A DNA stretch of 64,000 nucleotides, from assembly GCA_027919835.1 (NCBI GenBank), contig JANVFP010000020.1:806001-870000 (forward strand), read 5' to 3'. Made by a program: the position numbers and the translations under genes. Position 1 is the stretch's first letter. Each line of letters begins with the position of its first letter. The DNA is from Lentinula raphanica. Taxonomy: Eukaryota > Basidiomycota > Agaricomycetes > Agaricales > Omphalotaceae. Shown here one piece after another: positions 1 to 11,337 of this stretch. The notes under the pieces were generated by a model. That model made no database searches and was not told where the DNA came from. It saw only the letters and a list, made by a program, of their open reading frames with translations.

Positions 1-1205
1 ATAGTATAACAATGAGTGTGTTATGTATATCAAGTAATATTGTTCCGACTTTTTGACTGTTAAGTATGTTAAGTATAGTGACTGATAACACTAGTTTGAG
101 TATTCATTGTCAACTGTGTTAGACATAATACATATCACTACTGTTCCAAGTTCATCAGCAAAATCACTTCTGGCCTGGAGTCTCTAAGAGACTCCAGGCA
201 TACCCCCCCTTTTCCTACAGGCTCTAGAGTCTCTGAGAGAGCCTGAGAGACTCTAGAGAACTTGAAAAGACATTCAAAGAAACTTCAAATTTCCTCAGGG
301 TGCCTAGAAACTCTCAGAGACTCTAGAGCCTGTAGGAAAAGGGGGGGTATGCCTGGAGTCTCTGAGAGACTCCAGGCCAGAAGTGATTTTGCTGATGTTT
401 TAGTATGTTAGATGTGATAAGTACCAAGTGTACTGAACATATTGAGTAATAAAAATTGTTCTGAGTGTTCAAGGATACTAGGTGTGCTAAAAATATCATG
501 TACATCATATTTACTCAATGTTGTCAGTTTGGTGTAATTTTTAAGTAATATAAGCTATTCTGAGTGATTGAGGGTGCTAGAGGTGCTAAAAATAGCATAT
601 ACATCATATATTCTGACTGTATAGTGGATTTGGTAAGATTTGGAGTGATAAAATTTTTTACACTTGTCGCGTATTTTTTTTTATTTTGCATTTTCAGGGC
701 CAACAAGGCACCCCTGAATTTTTTGACTATTTTTATGATTTTTTTCAGATTTTTTGCTACAAGATGACATCATGATCAATTTTTTCCTTTTTTGGTAATG
801 TTGATGGGCCTGGACCTGCAATAGGCTCTATACCATCCCTAAATATTTTTTTGCATTTTTAGTGATTTTTTGGGCTATTTTTAGTACCTAGATTGACCCT
901 ACATCATTTTTGATCATATGAGGTCATTTGCTTACATACCCTGATCTGACCTAATCTGGCTTTTTTAGGATTTTTTAGATTTTTAATGAATTTTCGGGTT
1001 TTTTTGAAAATGTACTGCTTATTTAATATCTGGATAATTATTAATTACCCAAAACAGTAAATATAGGCCCCATGTGACAGGTGGTGACAGGCATGACCAC
1101 CCCCCGGAGCCATTTCCGGAGCCCCCTCTGAGTTATCACAGGTTTTTTCAAACGTTCCTCGATAACTCATCGGACCTTTTTACAAAAGCTTCACAGTATC
1201 CTGTG
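1..1205. mobile_element. Right half of a giant palindromic element (family A, copy 1)
   Basis: The sequence is closely similar to the right arms of the elements at 3973-7891, 8223-11330 and 22644-25739. It ends with the same terminus, ...CACAGTATCCTGTG, at 1205. The left half lies outside the window, so its TSD cannot be checked; the 7 bp after the end (1206-1212) would be the right TSD copy. Within the arm are the AT-rich block containing TACGCGACAAGTG (about 660-670, opposite strand), the GC-rich subterminal block near 1075-1130, and a 245-bp inserted inverted-repeat element (153-397). The ORFs inside it are low-complexity by-products. The element interrupts exon 2 of the minus-strand gene at 1206-1902. 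Confidence 0.85.
153..397. mobile_element. 245-bp inverted-repeat (MITE-like) element inside palindrome copy 1
   Basis: The termini CATCAGCAAAATCACTTCTG and its reverse complement bound a segment with inverted repeats of about 85 bp. These contain runs of AGAGACTC/GAGTCTCT and a C7/G7 tract. The other family A copies (for example at 6880-6895) lack this segment and read straight across, so the empty site is visible inside the window. The junctions suggest a 2-bp T-rich duplication, which cannot be fixed exactly because the target is a T run. It has no coding capacity. The transposase family that moves it is unknown; the short duplication would fit a Tc1/mariner-like source but does not prove it. 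Confidence 0.8.
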
Positions 1206-1902
1206 CCTCGCAAAATTCACAGATCAGAATAACAAGAAGGGGGGCGACGAGCGGGCAGTTCTGGTGCCCATGCCAGTATAACTGATAATATTGCTAAGGG
1301 ATAGAAGAGGTCAACATAAGAACAAGAGAACGAGAGAAATTGAAACGTACCAAACTGTCGGAAAAATTATCTAGGTTGGTAAAGGCCAGCAGTCGGCAAT
1401 GGATTTCGGGTTTAGCCAGATGACCACGAATAATGCGTGAAAACCCATGTTGTAGGAAGGACAACGCTTGGAAAAGTTGGAAGCCTTCGGCGCGGGACAC
1501 GGGACCGGTTTCAAAGGTTTTGCAGAAGGTTGTCAACAGACGGGGATAGAAGGTATCAGGCCGTATATCATCGATGTTTTGGTCCAGGACCTCTGAAAAG
1601 CTAACGTCCTCAGGGCGGTTGTAACGTGGTAGGCTGAAAGCTGGGGGCGCGGAGTTGGGAAGATGTTTCCAATGATTGACCAAGGAAGAGCACTCTTCCG
1701 CAGAAGCTGGCAGGAAAAGGGCATCGGGATTATCAGGCGTTGTACCCAATTCCCTAAGCTCGGCATGGAAGGCTACGCGATGAACGGCTTCGAAGTCGAG
1801 GCGATCTACGGGACGGACTGAAAGCTTCTTGCGAACAGGAGGGTCGGATGCGGATGGAGCCGGTCTTTTCTTAGAAGAGGATGCCTTGGAAGACGACGCC
1901 AT
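1206..1902 (-). pseudogene. Hypothetical protein, two-exon gene cut off by palindrome insertion
   Basis: Exon 1 (1351-1902, 184 codons) begins with a Ser/Lys/Pro-rich basic stretch (MASSSKASSSKKRPAPSAS), possibly a nuclear signal or disordered tail, and continues into a region with no motif I recognise. A 57-nt intron (1294-1350) has a GTACGT donor and a CCCTTAG acceptor. Exon 2 stays open in phase for about 29 codons (YWHGHQN..., then a hydrophobic stretch ending ICEFCE) to position 1206, where the family A palindrome begins. The rest of the gene would lie left of the window beyond that element, so the gene is probably dead or ends in element sequence. An unspliced reading would stop inside the intron. 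Function unknown. Confidence 0.6.
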
Positions 1903-3972
1903 CGTGTCGAGGACGTGGACAACGATGGGAGGAAGGAAGAAACGAACTTAGAAATTTTTCCAAGTCCGTTGAACCTTTGTCAGCATTTGCTAATCCCAGG
2001 GCTAGGCATAGGGATAGTATGTAAAATGTTGAAAAGAAGTTGTTTCGAGGAAGTGTGTATGTGATGTGATAGAATTAGAAGCGTGATTTACGTCATGATA
2101 TCACACTCGGAAATTAAGCGCCGATAACAAACCGAGGACTTAGCGTCTTCGACAAGAGGACAGCGGAGTTGTCGGTACGGGTGCTAAGATCAACGGATCA
2201 ACTTGATCTGTTAGATCACCGGGTATAATCAAGTCAGAATGTTGCGGAAAAAGTGATTGATCTGTCGGATCAGCTACAGTACCACTCCTTTCAAGGGATA
2301 CGAGCCTACACTACCCATAGCGATGACCGGGGACAGTCAGATCTTTAGTTTGGGGGAGATGTTGCGCGGTTTTTCCGCGCAGGCGTGCAATGATCAAAAA
2401 GATCAACTTAGACCGTTGCATAGTATCAATAAGGACTGTAGTGAGCCCGAACTAGCAGTCAAACTTGTATCAGTATAAGCTAGGATACAGATCCTTTGGC
2501 AGGACCAGCCATGAATATCCACTTAGAGCTATTGCTCGCACCCTTGGTCGGGGATCCTTCAAGAATGCTGACTACTGGTACGAGCACACCAAGGGAATAT
2601 CGACTTAGTATCAAGATCTGCCGGATCAGCACAACTGAGTTTGGTACTTGGCTGTGATGACGGAAATTTCACTTGATCTAGCAGATCAGACACAATGAGA
2701 GCCTATCCGGACGAGTTACCACACGGAAACCCTATGCAAAGTAGCGGAAACTGTCGGAAACCTGATGATCTAGCATTTCCGTGGCAGTACGGGTGAAACC
2801 CGCGACGGAAACACGCATATGTTCAAGTTCTAAACTGGGATATAGCATATGCTATGTACAGCTTTGACCAGCACTCACGGAAACGCGCGGAAACCTACGG
2901 AAAACACTTCTGAAGCATTTACCTTCGTTGTCCGCTCCAGAACACCAGGCTATATGCATACCGTTCGAAAGCTACGGACCAGACCTAAAGACCTGTATCC
3001 GCACAAATGAAATAAGTTTTGCGCCCAGATCTCTCTGAACTGGTAATCCTTTTCATCCATACGTGGGAGTAAAGGCTTCTAAGCCATACCGGACCTTGCA
3101 GATTAAGTGTGTTACTTCATCGCAATAAGCCCGACTTTTGAGTGGTTTGACTTGGTGTCTGTCACTTGCTAGTTGAAGGTAGACTCCATTCCGGAGATAC
3201 AGAGGACTTGGTCTCAGGTTGTGCCGAGTGAACGTGCAGAGTTTTGGTGGCTCTGTTCAAGTTGACACGTAGTGATTGGTGATCTGCGTGATCTTCGAGG
3301 TTTTACTGAGAATAGTGATCAGTACTGCTTCACCCGGGAGCGGAATCGATTGGTCTACCATAACGTCTGGTACCCCGTTGCTTTCCGAGCCTAAAAACCC
3401 TTATCCGAGTGGAAGCCACTCAAAACAAACCCCTTAGTCCAGATCTTACGACTGGTATATCCGTGTCACTTCATTCTGCTGACCAGTATTGCTGATCTAA
3501 AAGATCTTACAAGACTGCGTTCGACTTGAGATATAAGATAGTGCGGAATCTCTGACAACGCCCCACACCTCGCTATAAATACAATTTGATTGACGAATCC
3601 GTGAAGTCGTACTCTGTGTTCGTGCTAAGTGACCTGTCATAAGGCATTATACTAAGAACTGACTTTATACCTCGTTAGCGGTGGTGAGAAAGAGGACTAG
3701 GAAAGGCTAGATAGCATCCATAGGATCTCTCCAGGCCATATCTCACTGTGTGAGTATGTCTTTTCTCTATTCCTTGGATCTATCATCCTGACTTCACCAT
3801 CCATCTTGCGTGTCCTCTTTGGTCTCTATCAACAATCTATAAACGATACTCGACAGATACACATCTCGAAAGAAAGTCACACTATCACTCACCGTCAATC
3901 TACATTCGTCCTTACTCAATTGGAAAATTGAAAGTCCTGAGGGAGTATTCTTGTGAGAAGATGCGCTAGGGT
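1903..3972. other. Non-coding stretch, possible degenerate solo LTR or promoter region
   Basis: No convincing ORF. About 2100-3540 has clustered GATC half-palindromes (GATCTGTTAGATC, GATCTGTCGGATC, GATCTGCCGGATC, GATCTAGCAGATC, GATCTAAAAGATC) and repeated CGGAAAC motifs between about 2640 and 2910. A TATA-like GCTATAAATAC lies near 3571-3581, followed by about 300 bp of CT-rich sequence. This organisation resembles an LTR (U3 motifs, TATA, CT-rich U5), but I could not find matching ends or a TSD. It could equally be the promoter of a lost gene. Element A2 is inserted at its right end, with CTAGGGT duplicated at 3966-3972 and 7892-7898. Confidence 0.3.
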
Positions 3973-6900
3973 CAGCTGATACTGTAAAGCTTTTGTAAAA
4001 AGACCTGATGAGTTATCCAGGAGCTTTTGAAAATAGTTGTGACGACACAGAGGGGGCTCCGGAAATGGCTCCGGGGGGTGGGCATGCCTGTCACCACCTG
4101 TCACATCTGACCTATATTTACTGTTTTGGGTAATTAATAATTATCCAGATATTAGATAAGCGGTACATTTGTAAAAAATCCTGATAAACTATAAAAATTC
4201 AAAAAAACCCAAAAAAACCTAATTAGGTCAAATCGGGGTATGTAAACAAAATAGCCTTATATGGTAAAAAATGCTGTAGGATCTATCTAGGTGCTAAAAA
4301 TAGCCAAAAAAAATCACTAAAAATGCTAAAAATATGTAGGGATGGTATATAGCCTATTGCAGATCCAGGCATCCGAAAATTACCAAAAAGGAAATTTTTG
4401 ATAATGATGTCATCTTGTAGCAAAAAATCTGAAAAAAATCCTAAAAATAGTCAAAAAATTCAGGGGTGCCTTGTTGGCCCTGAAAATGCAAAATAAAAAA
4501 AAATACGCGACAAGTGTAAAAATTTTTGTTACTCCAAATCATACCAAATCCACTATATAGTCAGTATATATAATGTATATGCTATATTTAGCATCCTAGT
4601 ACCCTCATTGGGCTAAAAATAGAACTTGATCTCATCTGGTAGCAAAAAATCTGAAAAAATCATAAAAAATACTCAAAAAATTTAGGGGTACCTCATTGGC
4701 CCTGAAAATGCAAAATAAAAAAATTTACACGACACAATTGAAAAACAACATCATTCCAAATCTTATCAAATTTACTATATAGTTAGTATATATTATGTAT
4801 ATACTATTTATAGCATCCCTAGTACCCTCAATCACTTATATCACTCAAGAATCCTACCAAACTGACAACATTGAGTAAATGTAATGTACATGGTATTTTT
4901 AGCACACCTAGTACCCTTAAAAACTCAGAACAATTTATATCACTCAATATGTTCAGTATACTTAGTACTCATCACATTTAACACACTAAAACTCGGAACA
5001 GTACTTATATGTATCATAGTTAACACAGTTGGCAATGAAAATATTCAAAACAGTGTTATCAGTCACTATACTTAACACACTTAACAGTCAAAAAGTCGGA
5101 ACAATGTTACTTGATATACATAACACACTCATTGTTATACTACAACCACACCGAAATTGGAAAAAATTCCACCGAGCAGAAATTTGTACAGATTGCAGTG
5201 AATTCAGTAAATATTACACTCACTCTGAAATTAGGAAGGAAACTTGATATTTCTACATAAGTAAAATAAGAGCCAAAATTTAAGAATTCAATGTATATTT
5301 TGTGTTATTGAAAATGAACATTGAAATTATATGAATATAAAAGGAAGAAATTGCTATCAAAATTAGATTTCTCCAAAGTCATTTCAATATGCATGAATAA
5401 AGAACTTTTGTATGAGGGGAAATTTCATTGGAAACCTGTATAAACAATAAGATTGAGATACATGCTGAATTGAGATATTTCGGGCTCCATATGGCAACAA
5501 ATGAAATTTTTGCAGAAATTCTAGATTTCAGAACTACTGAAAATGGCAATTTGTATTCAAATTAGGGTTTTCAGCAGATTCAAAACTCCAGCTTTCGGCA
5601 AGTTTTTTGTCTTTCCCAATAGTACAATAGAAAAGTTGCCATTCAGATTATATTTCGACACCAAAGAAGTTAAGGGTTTCCAGAAAAATTTCTATTTGTA
5701 TGAATCACAATGATTCAGTAGGGAAGAAATATGCACCAAAAGTTTTGCTTTCTGTATTATTTTTTCCTGATGATATTTGTAAGCTTTCAAAACACTTATC
5801 ATTAGATGCAATAGTTCTACTAATTTGGCTACTTTTAAATAAGTTTTCATCAATGTGGAAATTTGATATTTTAGTTATATTTTCTGATTTTCTGAATGTT
5901 TGTATGAAATTTTTGCTATAAGGAAAGAATTCTGCTCGAAGGAATTTATTCCACTTCCGGTGTGAACACACTTATAACAACAAGTTTTGGGCGCTTATGG
6001 GCGCTTATTTGGTATTTTTGAGTCAAATTCATTAATAGCACACTCAATAATTTTTGTGTGGGGTTTATACTGTATAAGGATGTTGTTTATATCATACTAC
6101 ACTTGATACAATTTGGAGAACTCAAGATTACAGCCTGTGGGACTGGCTATATTGTGATCTTTTGTAATATAACAGTGTTTTATGTAAATGTCAATGAATA
6201 TGTCCATGTAATGCAAGTATACTGATGGTGGTTCATGGAGGAATCACTCCTACAGTCTACTAGAAGTGTCTGGATATGGTTCAGATACTCACTATGACTA
6301 TTGGACTCTGTGATATACATGTACATGTTTCATGTACACTATAGATGTCTACACTTACATGTAACAATAAATGTCCTATTCAATGACCCCCATTACAGAT
6401 CTCTTAGCTGTATCACATAGAGTTAGCATAGAATAGGCTATAGGATGACTCTTTCCATGACCCAGTAGCAGTTTGACTTCATAACATGGGTGTATGCATT
6501 GACATTTACATAAAACACTGTTATATCACAAAAGATCACAATATAGCCAGCCCCACAGGCTGTAATCTTGAGTTCTCCAAATTGTATCAAGTGTAGTATG
6601 ATATAAACAACATCCTTACACAGTATAAACCCCACACAAAAATTATTGAGTGTGCTATTAATGAATTTCGAATCAAAAATACCAAATAAGCGCCCATAAG
6701 CGCCCAAAACTCGTTGTTATAAGTGTGTTGTAGTATAACAATGAGTGTGTTATGTATATCAAGTAACATTGTTCCGACTTTTTGACTGTTAAGTGTGTTA
6801 AGTATAGTGACTGATAACACTGTTTTGAATATTTTCATTGCCAACTGTGTTAACTATGATACATATAAGTACTGTTCCGAGTTTTAGTGTGTTAAATGTG

Positions 6901-7891
6901 ATGAGTACTAAGTATACTGAACATATTGAGTGATATAAATTGTTCTGAGTTTTTAAGGGTACTAGGTGTGCTAAAAATACCATGTACATTACATTTACTC
7001 AATGTTGTCAGTTTGGTAGGATTCTTGAGTGATATAAGTGATTGAGGGTACTAGGGATGCTATAAATAGTATATACATAATATATACTAACTATATAGTA
7101 AATTTGATAAGATTTGGAATGATGTTGTTTTTCAATTGTGTCGTGTAAATTTTTTTATTTTGCATTTTCAGGGCCAATGAGGTACCCCTAAATTTTTTGA
7201 GTATTTTTATGATTTTTTCAGATTTTTTGCTACCAGATGAGATCAAGTTCTATTTTTAGCCCAATGAGGGTACTAGGATGCTAAATATAGCATATACATT
7301 TTATATACTGACTATATAGTGGATTTGGTATGATTTGGAGTAACAAAAATTTTTACACTTGTCGCGTATTTTTTTTATTTTGCATTTTCAGGGCCAACAA
7401 GGCACCCCTGAATTTTTTGACTATTTTTAGGATTTTTTTCAGATTTTTTGCTACAAGATGACATCATTATCAAAATTTCCTTTGTTGGTAATTTTCGGAT
7501 GCCTGGATCTGCAGTAGGCTATATACCATCCCTACATATTTTTAGCATTTTTAGTGATTTTTTTGGCTATTTTTAGCACCTAGATAGATCCTACAGCATT
7601 TTTTACCATATAAGGCTATTTTGTTTACATACCCCGATTGACCTAATTAGGTTTTTGGTTTTTTTGAATTTTTATAGTTTATCAGGATTTTTTACAAATG
7701 TACCGCTTATTTAATATCTGGATAATTATTAATTACCCAAAACAGTAAATATAGGTCAGATGTGACAGGTGGTGACAGGCATGCCCACCCCCGGAGCCAT
7801 TTCCGGAGCCCCCTCTGTGTCGTCACAACTATTTCAAAAGCTCCTGGATAACTCATCAGGTCTTTTTACAAAAGCTTCACAGTATCCTGTG
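3973..7891. mobile_element. Giant palindromic element, family A, copy 2 (A2)
   Basis: Left terminus CAGCTGATACTGTAAAGC, right terminus ...GCTTCACAGTATCCTGTG, flanked by a perfect 7-bp TSD CTAGGGT (3966-3972 and 7892-7898). The two halves are reverse complements from the ends to a loop at about 6197-6497. The core motif GGGCGCTTATGGGCGCTTAT occurs in direct orientation near 5990 and inverted near 6690. Each arm contains two diverged copies of a block built around GGCCCTGAAAATGCAAAAT and TACGCGACAAGTG or its variant, then short repeats of the type AACACACTTAACAATGAAAA. An 818-bp insert (5147-5964) explains why it is longer than its sisters; without it and the 3-bp duplication the element is 3098 bp. 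No coding capacity: the ORFs on the two strands encode the same peptides because of the palindrome. Confidence 0.9.
5147..5964. mobile_element. 818-bp AT-rich terminal-inverted-repeat element inside A2 (CACTA-like, non-autonomous)
   Basis: Left end CACACCGAAATTGGAA, right end TTCCACTTCCGGTGTG; imperfect inverted repeats extend about 35 bp (with CGAGCAGAA shared further in). A 3-bp duplication AAC flanks it (5144-5146 and 5965-5967). It is present only in the left arm of A2; the right arm (near 6715-6740) and copies A3 and A4 lack it. CAC...GTG ends and a 3-bp TSD suit the CACTA/EnSpm group. The interior is AT-rich with two overlapping ORFs on opposite strands around 5700-5970 (73 and 88 codons) that show no recognisable domain and are probably chance. 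Confidence 0.7.
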
Positions 7892-7898
7892 CTAGGGT

Positions 7899-8222
7899 TT
7901 GGCTGGAATTCGTTGGGCACACGAGCATACCTTAAACTGAAACCAAGCAGGCGTGACAAGGAAGTCGTACTTGGAATCGTTATAAGTAGGGTGGACGTTT
8001 TGGAGGAAAATGGTATGTTTTGCGCGCGCGCTCTCTCTGTTCATGTCATCTCACGGATCTACTCCACAGAGTCTCTAGAATTGGTCGAACCTAGGCTTTT
8101 AAGATTCCCTTGTAGTAAACACTCTAACTCAAGAAATGCTACGTTCATCAATCAACACCAATTTCATTCGGCTCCGATTCTCAATCTCTTACCGACGATG
8201 GTCAGAATCGTCGCCCACAAAT
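7899..8222. other. Host DNA between palindromes A2 and A3 (degenerate repeat fragment)
   Basis: Removing A2 joins this piece to 3900-3972; removing A3 joins it to 11338 onward. Its right part (about 7990-8215) has the pattern ATGTTTTG...GCTCTCTCT...CTCCACAGAG...ATCAATC, which loosely matches 11630-11840 and the reverse complement of 59700-59870. It therefore belongs to the same old dispersed repeat. A 159-codon ORF crosses the A2 terminus and this piece but has no domain signature, so I do not call it a gene. Confidence 0.4.
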
Positions 8223-11200
8223 CACAGGATACAGTAAAGCTTTTGTAAAAAACACTGATAAGTTATTGGGTACCTATTGCAAATAGTTGTGATAACCCGG
8301 AGGGGGTCCCGGAAATGGCTCCGGAGGGTGGTCATGCCTGTCACCACCTGTCACATATGGCTTATATTTACTGTTTTGGGTAATTAATAATCATCCAGAT
8401 ATTAAATAAGCAGTACATTTTCAAAAAAACCCGAAAATTCATAAAAATTCATAAAAAACCTAAAATGGCCTGATTAGGTCAGATCAGGATATGTAAGCAA
8501 ATGACCTCATATGATAAAAAATGATGTAGGGTCAATCTAGGTACTAAAAATAGCCCAAAAAATCACTAAAAATGCAAAAAATATTTAGGGATGGTATAGA
8601 GCCTATTGCAGGCCCAGGCACATCAAAATTACCAAAAAAGAGAAAAATTGATCATGATCTCATCTTGTAGCAAAAAATCTGAAAAAAATCCTAAAAATAG
8701 TCAAAAAATTCAGGGGTGCCTTGTTGGCCCTGAAAATGCAAAATAAAAAAAATACACGACAAGTGTAAAAATTTTCATCACTCCAAATCATTCTAAATCC
8801 ACTATACAGTCACTATATATGATGTATATGCTATATTTAGCATCCTAGTACCTTTATGGGCTAAAAATAGAACTTGATCTCATCTGATAGCAAAAAATCT
8901 GAAAAAATCATGAAAAATACTCAAAAAATTCAGGGGTGCCTTATTGGCCCTGAAAATGCAAAATAAAAAAATTTACACGATACAATTGAAAAACAACATC
9001 ACTCCAAATCATACCAAATCCACTACACAGTCGTATATATCATGTATATACTATTTTTAGCACCTCTAGTACCTTCAATCACTCAGTATAGCTTATATCA
9101 CTCGAGAATTATATCAGACTGACAACATTCATTAAATATATGTACATGATATTTTTAGCACACCTAGTACCCTTAATGACTCAGAACAATTTATATTACT
9201 CAATATGTTCAGTACACTTAACACTCATCAAACCTCACACATGAAAACTCATAACAGTACTTATATGTATTATACTTAACACAGTTGACAATGAAAATAC
9301 TCAAAACAGTATTATCAGTCACTATACTTAACACACTTAACAGTCAAAAAGTCGGAACAATGTTACTTTATATACATAACACACTCATTGTTATACTATA
9401 ACACACTTATAACGAGTTTTGGGCGCTTATGGGCGCTTATTTGGTGTTTTTGAGTCGAAATTCATTAATAGCACACTCAATAATTTTTGTGTGGGCTCTA
9501 TATTGTGTAAGGATGTTGTTTATATCATACTACACTTGATACAATTCGGAGAACTCAAAATTACAGCTTTTGGGACTGGCTATATTGTGATCTTTTGTGA
9601 TATAACAGTGTTTTATGTAAATGTCAATGCATACACCCATGTTATGAAGTCAAACTGCTACTGGGTCATGAGAAGAGTCATCCTACAACCTATTCTATGC
9701 TAACCCTATGTGATACAGCAAAGAGATCTGTAATGGGGGTCATTGAATATGACATCTATTGTTACATGTAAGTGTAGACATCTATAGTGTACATGAAACA
9801 TGTACATGTATATCACAGAGTCCAATAGTCATAGTGAGTATCTGAACCATGTCCACTTCTAGTAGACTGTAGGAGTGATTCCCTCATGAACCACCATCAG
9901 TATACTTGCATTACATGGACATATGCATTGACATTTACATAAAACACTGTTATATTTCAAAAGATCACAATATAGCCAACCCCACAGGTTGAATTTTCGA
10001 GTTTTCTGAATTGTATCTAGAAGAATATGATATAGACAACATCCTGACACAGTATAGAGCCCAGACAAACATTATTGAGTGTGCTATTAATGATTTTCGA
10101 CTCAAAAACACCAAATAAGCGCCCATAAGCGCCCAAAACTCGTTGTTATCAGTGTGTTATAGTATAACAATGAGTGTGTTATGTATATAAAGTAACATTG
10201 TTCCGACTTTTTGACTGTTAAGTGTGTTAAGTATAGTGACTGACAACACTGTTTTAAGTATTTTCATTGTCAACTGTGTTAAGTATAATACATATAAGTA
10301 CTGTTATGAGTTTTAGTGTGTTAGGTGTGATAAGTGCTAAGTGTACTGAACATATTGAGTAATATAAATTGTTCTAAGTTATCAAGGGTACTAGGTGTGC
10401 TAAAAATATCATGTACAATATATTTACTCCCCAAATTATTCAGTTTGGTATGATTCTTGAGTGATATAAGTGATTGAGGGTACTAGGGGTGCTATAAATA
10501 GTATATACATGATATATACTGACTGTGTAGTGGATTTGGTATGATTTGGAGTGATGTTGTTTTTCAATTGTGTCGTGTAAATTTTTTATTTTGCATTTTC
10601 AGGGCCAATAAGGCACCCCTGAATTTTTTGAGTATTTTTCATGATTTTTTCAGATTTTTTGCTATCAGATGAGATCAAGTTCTATTTTTAGCCCAATAAA
10701 GGTACTAGGATGCTAAATATAGCATATACATCATATATACTGACTGTATAGTAGATTGAGAATGATTTGGAGTGATGAAAATTTTACACTTGTCGCGTAT
10801 TTTTTTTTATTTTGCATTTTCAGGGCCAACAAGGCACCCCTGAATTTTTTGACTATTTTTAGGATTTTTTTCAGATTTTTTGCTACAAGATGAGATCATG
10901 ATCAATTTTTTCCTTTTTTGGTAAGTTTGATGTGCCTGGGCCTGCAATAGGCTCTATACCATCCCTAAATACTTTTTGCATTTTTAGTGATTTTTTGGGC
11001 TATTTTTAGTACCTAGATTGACCCTACATCATTTTTTATCATATGAGGTCATTTGCTTACATATCCTGATCTGACCTAATCAGGCCATTTTAGGTTTTTT
11101 ATGAATTTTTATGAATTTTCGGGTTTTTTTGAAAATGTACTGCTTATTTAATATCTGGATGATTATTAATTACCCAAAACAGTAAATATAAGCCATATGT

Positions 11201-11330
11201 GACAGGTGGTGACAGGCATGACCACCCTCCGGAGCCATTTCCGGGACCCCCTCCGGGTTATCACAACTATTTGCAATAGGTACCCGATAACTTATCGGTA
11301 CTTTTTACAAAAGTTTTACAGTATCAGCTG
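8223..11330. mobile_element. Giant palindromic element, family A, copy 3 (A3)
   Basis: Left terminus CACAGGATACAGTAAAGC, right terminus ...GTTTTACAGTATCAGCTG, with perfect 7-bp TSD CACAAAT (8216-8222 and 11331-11337). It is 3108 bp long with two arms of about 1.4 kb and a loop near 9633-9921. Termini and loop are both reversed relative to A2, so A3 is the same element in the opposite orientation. The core motif GGGCGCTTATGGGCGCTTAT is at about 9421-9440 and inverted at about 10115-10135. No coding capacity. Confidence 0.92.
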
Positions 11331-11337
11331 CACAAAT

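Noticed and set aside
4884..6989. Pairs of ORFs with the same peptide on opposite strands (for example 4884-5075 + and 6798-6989 -; also 14902-15129 and 15497-15724, 41505-41714 and 42957-43166)
   Set aside because: They are the two arms of a palindrome read in mirror image; composition is AT-driven and no domain is present.
7769..8248. 159-codon ORF spanning the end of A2 and the start of A3
   Set aside because: It is a chance fusion across two transposon termini and their flank.
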